From NCBI GenBank assembly GCA_009919445.1, contig RGBY01000038.1, positions 1 through 14,010 of the forward strand: 14,010 nucleotides of DNA. The letters run 5' to 3'. The position numbers and the translations under genes are program-made. This DNA comes from Planctomycetia bacterium (GTDB taxonomy: Bacteria; Planctomycetota; Planctomycetia; Pirellulales; UBA1268). Each line of letters opens with the position of its first letter. Position 1 is the stretch's first letter. Below the pieces are notes generated by a model, which worked only from the letters and a program-made list of their open reading frames with translations, did no database searches and was not told the DNA's origin. Below are positions 7,113 to 12,724 of this stretch, in pieces.

Positions 7113-7427
7113 TCAAAGAGGCTTTATTTGTGACTCCATGAGTGCACGGCTTGCACGAATCGCCTCCGGCCAACGCTCGGCTCGTGCATCATCGAGAATG
7201 GTTTTGAGCCAAACGCCTTCTCGTGGTGGTAATTCTCCCTTGTTTAGCGAGTTGTCTAAGAGCCTTGCGAACGCCTCTGTTTTTTCCTTCTGTTTTCTTC
7301 TGCTCAGCGCATGGAGAGCTTTTGCATAGTCATAGCCGAGATCACTTAGTTCACCGTAGCGTTTGCATGCAGGTGTTGTGAGGAAGGCGCTGCTTGCAAG
7401 GAATCCGAGGAAAAGTCGCCGCTTCAT
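7113..7427 (-). CDS. Small exported protein or lipoprotein paired with the DUF1559 gene
   Basis: No family is recognised. The 104-residue product starts MKRRLFLGFLASS, with twin arginines in the pattern RRxFL, resembling a Tat signal, then a hydrophobic stretch and TTPAC with Cys21 as a possible but poor lipobox. The mature part is about 84 residues, charged and predicted helical (for example KALHALSRRKQKEK). Its ATG overlaps the stop of the DUF1559 gene as ATGA, so it is probably translated by coupling and acts with it. G+C is about 50% in sampled lines, like its partner and unlike the flanking genes. Function is unknown; a partner or anchor for the pseudopilin-like protein is a guess. Confidence 0.75.
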   Translation of the reverse strand: MKRRLFLGFLASSAFLTTPACKRYGELSDLGYDYAKALHALSRRKQKEKTEAFARLLDNSLNKGELPPREGVWLKTILDDARAERWPEAIRASRALMESQIKPL

Positions 7428-8518
7428 AGTCCGGTGTTGCTCTCGATTACTTCGCCTTCGTTCATGCTTGAGGCAGCTGCAAAGACAAGCAGGTCGATGT
7501 CATTAGAAACAAGTCTTACCGACGCGTCTCCCATGGCAACGTAGCCCCCGGCGGGGTGCTCCGAATACATCTGGCCAACATGGTAGGTCGGAAAGTTGAC
7601 TGAGTGAATAATTGGGGAGCCAGTGATATCAAGCTCACCTCCGCTCGGACCAGCATGAACAAGTACCAAAGTCGCAGCTGCGTCGGCACTGTTCTCAGGA
7701 GTTGAAAATAATGGGTGTGTAAACCCGCCTGGAATCACACCGACCCATGTTTTCTCGCTGAGGCTTGAAGCGTGTTCGCCGAGAAAAATCGTGTTTGTTG
7801 TTCCGTCAGTAATTTGCCGCATTTTGATGGCTGAGCCGCGGAAGAACGGGCCATCAGCAACCTTTGCAACATCACCATTATGAACCACGGTTGTTGTTGC
7901 ACTTGTGTAGATGTTGGTGAAGATGAGTCCCGATCCGCTTGCACCGCATTCACCCCAGCATGACTCCTGGCCGTGACTGGCCACGTAGTGTGACCGCCCG
8001 ACAGTTATTGGGCCACTTCCTTGGTCGACAGGGTTTCCCGCCTGATTGGTAATGACGAATGGATCACGCGGGCCGGTTGAAGTCGGACAGAGGAATGTAG
8101 CAATGGTTGTCCCAATTGCATTTGCATGGGCAGGCTGCCACACGGGCTGGTCAAGATCGAACTGAGTGCTGATCGCTGATTCTTCAAGAAAGGGTAGAAG
8201 ATGAGCAGCCCACCCCCAGCCAGGAGAGGCGTCCCAAGTAATAGGATCGCGGTCGGTTGGTGGTGGGCTAACGAGTGAGTTGGAGGCGTAGCCCGGCGGA
8301 AGCTTCCGGTAAGCCGACTCATAATTGTGGATGGCAAGAGCGATCTGCTTCAAATTATTTCGGCACTGTGCACCACGGGCTGATTCCCTGCTCTGTTGGA
8401 CGGCTGGGAGGAGCAAACCAACCAATAAGCCAATAATGGCAATTACGACAAGCAGCTCGATAAGCGTGAAACCAGAACGACTTCTGTGTCGCGACGGTCG
8501 TGTTCGTTTGTCAATCAT
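7424..8518 (-). CDS. DUF1559 protein with type IV prepilin-like N-terminus
   Basis: DUF1559 (SBP_bac_10-like) proteins are expanded in planctomycetes and have no settled function; they are thought to be pseudopilin-like and exported. The 364-residue product has a basic leader, the prepilin peptidase motif SGFTLIELLVVIAIIGLL with cleavage expected between Gly16 and Phe17 and Glu21 at mature position 5, then RNNLKQIALAIHNYES, typical of the family, and the C-terminal HPAGGYVAMGDASVRLVS, where the usual ADGS is GDAS. The frame continues to a TTG at 8527, but ATG 8518 is preferred. A sigma-70-type promoter lies at 8579-8607, and a 20-base palindrome lies in the leader. The downstream small gene overlaps its stop. 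Sampled G+C is about 50-60%, below the flanking genes. Confidence 0.94.
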   Translation of the reverse strand: MIDKRTRPSRHRSRSGFTLIELLVVIAIIGLLVGLLLPAVQQSRESARGAQCRNNLKQIALAIHNYESAYRKLPPGYASNSLVSPPPTDRDPITWDASPGWGWAAHLLPFLEESAISTQFDLDQPVWQPAHANAIGTTIATFLCPTSTGPRDPFVITNQAGNPVDQGSGPITVGRSHYVASHGQESCWGECGASGSGLIFTNIYTSATTTVVHNGDVAKVADGPFFRGSAIKMRQITDGTTNTIFLGEHASSLSEKTWVGVIPGGFTHPLFSTPENSADAAATLVLVHAGPSGGELDITGSPIIHSVNFPTYHVGQMYSEHPAGGYVAMGDASVRLVSNDIDLLVFAAASSMNEGEVIESNTGL

Positions 8519-8539
8519 TTCGGGCAATTGTTTTGGGCA

Positions 8540-8559
8540 ATCAAAAATTTATTTTTGAT
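8540..8559 (-). promoter_or_regulatory. Perfect AT-rich palindrome in the DUF1559 leader
   Basis: ATCAAAAAT at 8540-8548 and ATTTTTGAT at 8551-8559 are exact reverse complements with two bases between. It lies 21 bases before the start codon and 19 bases after the -10 box, so it would be transcribed. It could be an operator or an mRNA hairpin near the ribosome site. Two TTGCCC copies (around 8522-8541) lie between it and the ATG. Confidence 0.5.
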
Positions 8560-8578
8560 CCATCAAAAAGATGTTTTC

Positions 8579-8607
8579 ATCGTAGTTATTGCGATATTCC
8601 ATGTCAA
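8579..8607 (-). promoter_or_regulatory. Sigma-70-type promoter of the DUF1559 gene
   Basis: On the - strand a perfect -35 box TTGACA (8602-8607) is followed, after exactly 17 bases, by TACGAT (8579-8584), a 4/6 match to TATAAT. Transcription would start near 8572, giving a leader of about 55 bases before ATG 8518. It lies downstream of the hairpin array, so the DUF1559 pair can be expressed independently of rpoZ. Confidence 0.6.
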
Positions 8608-8812
8608 ACGCTTGCTCTCCCGGCGGGTTCAAAGGCCGATTGGAATGTGGGCTTACTGCCGCGTCGGGAAGGCGAGTGGATGAGTCTCGGCTCGTCTGTT
8701 GGATTCGAGCACGTCGGGTCTGTCTTCGCGTTACCGCGATTCAGCTGGGCTTCGTATTCGGAGTGACCTGCTGAACTTGTGCTTTGAACCGTTTGATGTT
8801 TCGAAGCAGAAC
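8608..8812. other. Intergenic spacer between promoter and hairpin array
   Basis: About 200 bases with no supported gene on either strand. Short open frames here run into the repeat array and have no recognisable product. No terminator or further promoter was identified. Confidence 0.5.
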
Positions 8813-9258
8813 TTCAAGGCTGCGGAGGCCATGGATGGCCCCCGCAGCACCATTTGACGCAACCGAGCATGGAAGCGAGGTCGGCTACGCGAGGAAACCT
8901 TTGGCGTTTCCTCGCGTAGCCAAGCGGACGGGGCCATGGATGGCCCTGTAGTACCAACTGACGGAACCGAGCATGGATGCGAGGTTAGCGTAGCCAGGGA
9001 ACCCTTGGCGTTCCCTGGCGGAGCCAAGCGGACGGGGCCATGGATGGCCCGTCCGCGTGAAAACAAGTAGCGAGGTTGGCGTAGCGAGGAAACCCTTGGC
9101 GTTTCCACGCGGAGCTTCAAGGCTGCGGGGGCCATGGATGGCCCGGCAGTACCAACTGACGCAACCGAGCATGGATGCGAGGTTAGCGTAGCGAGGAAAC
9201 CCTTGGCGTTTCCTCGCGTAGCTTCAAGGCTGCGGGGGCCATGGATGGCCCCGCAGCC
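8813..9258. repeat. Array of alternating hairpins A-B-A-B-A-B-A-B-A between rpoZ and the DUF1559 gene
   Basis: Type A hairpins have the core GGCC-ATGGAT-GGCC and variable outer arms: A1 8820-8847, A2 8928-8949, A3 9028-9056, A4 9123-9149, A5 9228-9258. Type B hairpins have arms around the loop CCTTGGC (CTTTGGC in B1): B1 8883-8921 (16-bp perfect stem), B2 8993-9019 (10 bp perfect), B3 9084-9110 (one mismatch), B4 9191-9217 (10 bp perfect). The period is 95-108 bases. A-to-B spacers in units 1, 2 and 4 share a sequence ending ...GAGCATGGATGCGAGG; unit 3 differs. The array starts 6 bases after the rpoZ stop. No U-tracts follow the stems. Possible roles are a REP/BIME-like element, an mRNA-stabilising or processing 3' structure, a protein-binding array or a structured RNA; none is proven. 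Confidence 0.9.
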
Positions 9259-9264
9259 GTAAAA

Positions 9265-9525
9265 CTAGAAGCTCGCGTCGAAATCCAACGGGGCGCCTGC
9301 CTCGGGAGACTCGCCAGTGATCCGCAGGTTCATCGAGGTATCAAGGAAGATTTTGTCTTGCTTGATCTCCTCGATCACGATCTGCATCTTGTCGTCGCTG
9401 TCGATGTCGACAAGCGGACGGCCGCCGGCGTTGAGGGCGACAAGCCGCTTCTGAATGAGCGTGGAGAGTTTGAACCGGCCGCCAACCTTGTTGACGATTT
9501 CTTCTTCGCGGAGGTCGTCGATCAT
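9265..9525 (-). CDS. rpoZ: DNA-directed RNA polymerase omega subunit
   Basis: Omega helps fold and hold the beta' subunit in RNA polymerase. The 86-residue product has the family pattern EEIVNKVGGRFKLSTLIQKRLVALNAGGRPLVD (split here as EEIVNKVGGRFKLSTL and IQKRLVALNAGGRPLVD, residues 8-40) and a later IVIEEIKQDKIFL. The gene position, 48 bases after gmk, is the usual one for rpoZ and supports the call. AGGA lies 13 bases before the ATG, further than usual. The stop is followed after 6 bases by hairpin A5 of the array, so the array would form the 3' end of an rpoZ mRNA. Confidence 0.92.
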   Translation of the reverse strand: MIDDLREEEIVNKVGGRFKLSTLIQKRLVALNAGGRPLVDIDSDDKMQIVIEEIKQDKIFLDTSMNLRITGESPEAGAPLDFDASF

Positions 9526-9573
9526 GTCGTGTCTGTATTCCTGGCAACGAGTGGGTGAGAACGGGAAGGAAAG

Positions 9574-10176
9574 TCAGGCGGAAGCTTTTTCGGCACTGCC
9601 CTCGGGCAGTCCAGAGTCAGTGAGGATTGTCTTGATTGCTGTCAGGGCATCGTCGACGTTGTCGTTGACGACCCGATGCCGGTAGTGGCCCGATTCGCGA
9701 AGTTCGCGGTGGGCCACCTCGAGCCGCCGGGCAATCGCCTCTGGGCTTTCAGTGCCACGGCCGCGAAGCCGCTGTTCGAGTTGGGCGGGGTCGGCCGGTT
9801 CGACGAAAATCGTGACCGCGTCAGGATACCTCGTCAGAATAGAAAGGGTACCCTCGACGTCGATCTCAAGCACCACCCATTCACCGCGGGCGAGTCGTGG
9901 GGTGACCTCGTCTTCGAGGGTGCCGTACCAGTATTGGCGGCCGTAGACCTGGCAGCATTCAATAAATTGGCCAGCTGTCCGGCGGCGATCGAACTCTTCC
10001 TGCGACAAAAAGTGGTAGTCAACGCCGTCCTTCTCGCCCGTGCGAGGGGGTCGGGTTGTGGCCGAAATGCTCGGAAGCAGTTGGGGCAGGTCGGCAAGCA
10101 GCCTACGGAGCAGCGTCGATTTCCCAACGCCGGAAGGTCCGGAAATGACGACAAGTTGGCCGGGGGTTGCGGTCAT
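9574..10176 (-). CDS. gmk: Guanylate kinase
   Basis: It phosphorylates GMP (and dGMP) to GDP with ATP in the cytoplasm. The 200-residue product has the P-loop GPSGVGKS at 13-20, the GMP-binding region SATTRPPRTGEKDGVDYHF, YGTLEDEV, and VVLEIDVEGTLSIL, followed by RLRGRGTESPEAIARRL of the lid. The frame continues upstream to 10290, which would overlap yicC; ATG 10176 places the P-loop at the normal distance and leaves a 76-base gap, so it was chosen. No Shine-Dalgarno site is clear. The yicC-gmk-rpoZ order is common in bacteria. Confidence 0.97.
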   Translation of the reverse strand: MTATPGQLVVISGPSGVGKSTLLRRLLADLPQLLPSISATTRPPRTGEKDGVDYHFLSQEEFDRRRTAGQFIECCQVYGRQYWYGTLEDEVTPRLARGEWVVLEIDVEGTLSILTRYPDAVTIFVEPADPAQLEQRLRGRGTESPEAIARRLEVAHRELRESGHYRHRVVNDNVDDALTAIKTILTDSGLPEGSAEKASA

Positions 10177-10252
10177 CTTGCTGTTGTACCCGACCATTGG
10201 CCCGGTTGAAAAGTGGTCCGTTGAGTTCCGCGATTGGCTCCGTCGGGGGCGA

Positions 10253-11134
10253 TCACTCGATATTGGCAGCCTGTTCGCGGATTCGCTCAATCTGTGACTT
10301 CAGGTCGACCACTGCGTGGGCGATCGTCACATCGGCCGACTTTGAGCCGATTGTGTTGGCCTCGCGGCCGAGTTCCTGGGCCAGAAAGTCGAGGCTCCGG
10401 CCTGGGGCAGGATCAGGAAGCAGACCACGAAACTGCTCGACATGGCTTTCCAGCCGGACGAGCTCTTCAGAGATGTCTGAGCGGTCAGCCAGCAGGGCGA
10501 CCTCACGAATGACGTCATTTTCATCTAGGCGTGCCTGATGGGCCTCGAGCACCTTGGCAACTCGTTCGAGCAGCCGCGTGCGGTGTTCGGCGACTACGGC
10601 AGGCACCCGCTGGCGAATCTGGCTGACGAGTTTCAGGATGGCCTCGCAGGCCTGTTCCAAATCGGCGACCAGAGCCATGCCCTCGGCCTTCCGCATGGTG
10701 TCTAGCCCATTCACGGCAGCCTTGGTGGCCGTGGCAACAATTGGCCAGGTGGCCTCGACGGCAGAGGCATCGGGAGGCAGGTCGAGAAGCACCCCGGGGA
10801 GGCCGAGCAGGGGATCGATCGATTGTGGAGTGGGCAAGCCGCGGTCATCGCAGAAGGCCTCCCAATCGTCGAGGTAGGTGGCCAGCTGATCGCGGTCGAG
10901 CCGTCTTCCGGTCGGAACAGCAGACCCAGTTACCTCTAGCGTCACCTGCAGGCTGCCACGGCGGATTCGCTCGCGGATCAACGACTCAAGCCGAGGCTCA
11001 AGTAGATGGAAGCCTTCACGGGTGCGAATGCTGCACTTGAAGTGCCGATGGTTGACGCTGCGAATTTCAACGCGACAGACCACGCCCTGTTCGTCGGCGA
11101 AGCCTTCGCCGCACCCGGTCATGCTGCGGGTCAT
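10253..11134 (-). CDS. yicC: YicC-family endoribonuclease
   Basis: YicC proteins are endoribonucleases that act on small RNAs and mRNA; E. coli YicC has been linked to decay of RyhB. The 293-residue product has the family start MTRSMTGCGEG and RSVNHRHF, and the C-terminal DUF1732 segment LDFLAQELGREANTIGSKSAD followed by LKSQIERIREQAANIE (the first is cited in parts: LDFLAQELGREANTIG and SKSAD). ATG 11134 was chosen since GGGAG lies 7 bases before it and it gives the family N-terminus. An upstream ATG at 11155 overlaps the secG stop (ATGA) and adds seven residues. Whichever is used, secG and yicC are adjacent enough to be cotranscribed. Confidence 0.94.
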   Translation of the reverse strand: MTRSMTGCGEGFADEQGVVCRVEIRSVNHRHFKCSIRTREGFHLLEPRLESLIRERIRRGSLQVTLEVTGSAVPTGRRLDRDQLATYLDDWEAFCDDRGLPTPQSIDPLLGLPGVLLDLPPDASAVEATWPIVATATKAAVNGLDTMRKAEGMALVADLEQACEAILKLVSQIRQRVPAVVAEHRTRLLERVAKVLEAHQARLDENDVIREVALLADRSDISEELVRLESHVEQFRGLLPDPAPGRSLDFLAQELGREANTIGSKSADVTIAHAVVDLKSQIERIREQAANIE

Positions 11135-11151
11135 GGCCTCTCTCCCGGCGG

Positions 11152-11700
11152 TCATTCAGCTGGCTTCGCGTCCTCACTGGCGTCAGCTGCCGGTTCCGCT
11201 GGTGCGGCCGTGTCGCTGCCGGCAGCTGCCTCGTTGTCAGCTGGAGGCTCGGTAGCGGGCGTGGCTGGAGGAGTCGACTCAGGTGCGGCATCAGCGGCAC
11301 CTGGAAGGTCTGGGCCAGCCTCAGCGTCGGCTGGCTTCTCTGCCGCCGGCTCGGCTGGTGTCTCGACAGGCTCGGTGGCTGCCGGGACAGCCTCTGTGGT
11401 GCCAAGGCCCTCAAGTGCCTCGGGGGCAGAGCCACCGAGGTTGCTGCTAAAGAGCGATTGCTGGGTGCCCAGCACGTTGATCGACAGGATGCACAGCAAG
11501 ATCCAAAACGTGGCCACGCCAATGGTGATCTTGGTGAAGAGGTCGCCTGCCTTGGTGCCGAAGGCACTCTGTCCGCCCATGCCACCAAGGGCACCGGCCA
11601 GTCCACCACCGCGGCCGCGCTGAATGAGCACCAGCAGAATCAGGAAGATTGAGGTGGCCACCAGCATGAAGCCGAGCATGAAGCGAACGAACATGAACAT
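11152..11700 (-). CDS. secG: Preprotein translocase subunit SecG with long Ala/Pro/Glu-rich tail
   Basis: SecG stimulates protein export as part of SecYEG in the inner membrane. Residues 3-26 and about 57-79 are membrane segments, joined by the family loop LIQRGRGGGLAGALGGMGG and QSAFGTKAGDLFTKIT. E. coli SecG has 110 residues; this product has 182 because of a tail of about 95 residues rich in Ala, Pro and Glu with few basic residues. With the known SecG topology the tail would be outside the cytoplasm; this is inference. The ATG at 11700 was chosen; the frame extends to a TTG at 11718, and GGAG lies 12 bases upstream of the ATG. The gene follows tpiA by about 110 bases, an order seen in many bacteria. 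Confidence 0.93.
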   Translation of the reverse strand: MFMFVRFMLGFMLVATSIFLILLVLIQRGRGGGLAGALGGMGGQSAFGTKAGDLFTKITIGVATFWILLCILSINVLGTQQSLFSSNLGGSAPEALEGLGTTEAVPAATEPVETPAEPAAEKPADAEAGPDLPGAADAAPESTPPATPATEPPADNEAAAGSDTAAPAEPAADASEDAKPAE

Positions 11701-11727
11701 CGCGGACAAATTCTCCAAAGGCAGTGC

Positions 11728-11751
11728 GGGCGGTCACGGTCGATACCGCCC
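11728..11751. repeat. Inverted repeat in the tpiA-secG gap
   Basis: GGGCGGT at 11728-11734 pairs exactly with ACCGCCC at 11745-11751 around a 10-base loop. It lies in the leader of secG, about 28 bases before its start. No T-run follows, so it is not a clear terminator; it may be an mRNA structure or a binding site. Confidence 0.4.
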
Positions 11752-11811
11752 AGTGAAGGTCGATTAATGTACCGAGGGTCGCCAGCGACGACCATCCCGA
11801 TGTAGTGAGCC

Positions 11812-12600
11812 TCAGTCGGCAGCCGCAAAATGGCTGGCAATCGCCAGGAAATCGTCAGCTTTCAGGCTGGCACCTCCGACGAGAGCCCCGTCGATATCGG
11901 GCTGGGCGGCAAGAACGGCTGCATTATCTGGCTTCACACTGCCGCCATACTGAATCACGACCTGGGCGGCTGTGTCGGCATCGGCGAGGCTGGCGAGCTG
12001 CTGGCGGATGAGGGCGTGAACCGCCTGAGCCTGTTCTGGGGTGGCCACCTTGCCGGTGCCAATCGCCCAGACCGGCTCGTAGGCAATGATGGTGCGGGCC
12101 AGATCGGCGGCAGACAGCCCGGCCAAGGATCCGGCAATTTGCTCACTGACGACGGCTGCCGTGCGATCTTGCTCACGCTCTTCGAGGGTTTCACCCACGC
12201 AGACGATTGGGGTCAGGCCGGCGGCGAGCGCCGCCTTTGTCTTCGTGTTCACAATTTCGTCGGTTTCACCAAAAAGTGTTCGCCGCTCGGAGTGGCCGAG
12301 GATGCACGACCGGCAGCCGACATCAAGGAGCATGGCCGCTGCGATCTCGCCGGTGAAAGCACCCTTGGGCTGATCGCTCATGTTCTGGCCACCCAGCGTG
12401 ACGCCGGAAGGGCTGTTGCCGTCAGCCAGCTGAAGCGCAGCGGCGACAGCTTCTAGATAGACCGCCGGCGGGCAGAGGATCAGCTCGACGCCGGAGCAGC
12501 CAGCTGCCCCGGCCGCCACACCTTCAGTGAGGGCCACAGCAGCGGCGTGGTCGAGATTCATCTTCCAGTTTCCGGCAACAATACGACGACGGGCAGCCAT
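11812..12600 (-). CDS. tpiA: Triosephosphate isomerase
   Basis: It interconverts dihydroxyacetone phosphate and glyceraldehyde 3-phosphate in glycolysis and gluconeogenesis. The 262 residues carry all catalytic landmarks: NWKMN with Asn11 and Lys13, ILGHSERR with His103, AYEPVWAIGTGK with Glu175 and the phosphate-closing loop 6, and QYGGSVKPDN (217-226). GAFTGEIAAAML replaces the common GAFTGEISPxML. AAGGA lies 7 bases before the ATG. It follows pheA by 124 bases, a gap with no obvious promoter or terminator, and precedes secG. Confidence 0.98.
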   Translation of the reverse strand: MAARRRIVAGNWKMNLDHAAAVALTEGVAAGAAGCSGVELILCPPAVYLEAVAAALQLADGNSPSGVTLGGQNMSDQPKGAFTGEIAAAMLLDVGCRSCILGHSERRTLFGETDEIVNTKTKAALAAGLTPIVCVGETLEEREQDRTAAVVSEQIAGSLAGLSAADLARTIIAYEPVWAIGTGKVATPEQAQAVHALIRQQLASLADADTAAQVVIQYGGSVKPDNAAVLAAQPDIDGALVGGASLKADDFLAIASHFAAAD

Positions 12601-12724
12601 GCGGTATTCCTTCTTTCGTGTAGGACTTCAGTAAAGTGAGTTTGAGAAATCGGGTTTGGGCGATGAGCAAGTGGGTGAGTTTCAGGGAACCGGCCGTCGG
12701 GGGTTCGCGGAGCGACTGGTTGTA

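Noticed and set aside
8731..9172. Two open frames on the - strand across the hairpin array (134 and 95 codons)
   Set aside because: They are translations of the repeat units; the peptides just repeat the motif around RGNAKGFLA, with no ribosome site or family. The hairpins explain the sequence better.
8813..9258. CRISPR array
   Set aside because: Both the repeats and the spacers are repeated and partly palindromic, spacing is uneven (95-108 bases), and no cas genes lie nearby.
9228..9258. Simple intrinsic terminator after rpoZ
   Set aside because: The stem is strong but no T-run follows it on the - strand; the next bases are TTGAAGC. Termination by structure cannot be excluded, yet the signature is absent.
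10177..10290. Start of gmk at 10290
   Set aside because: It would overlap the yicC end by 38 bases and add a Ser/Arg-rich stretch not found in guanylate kinases.
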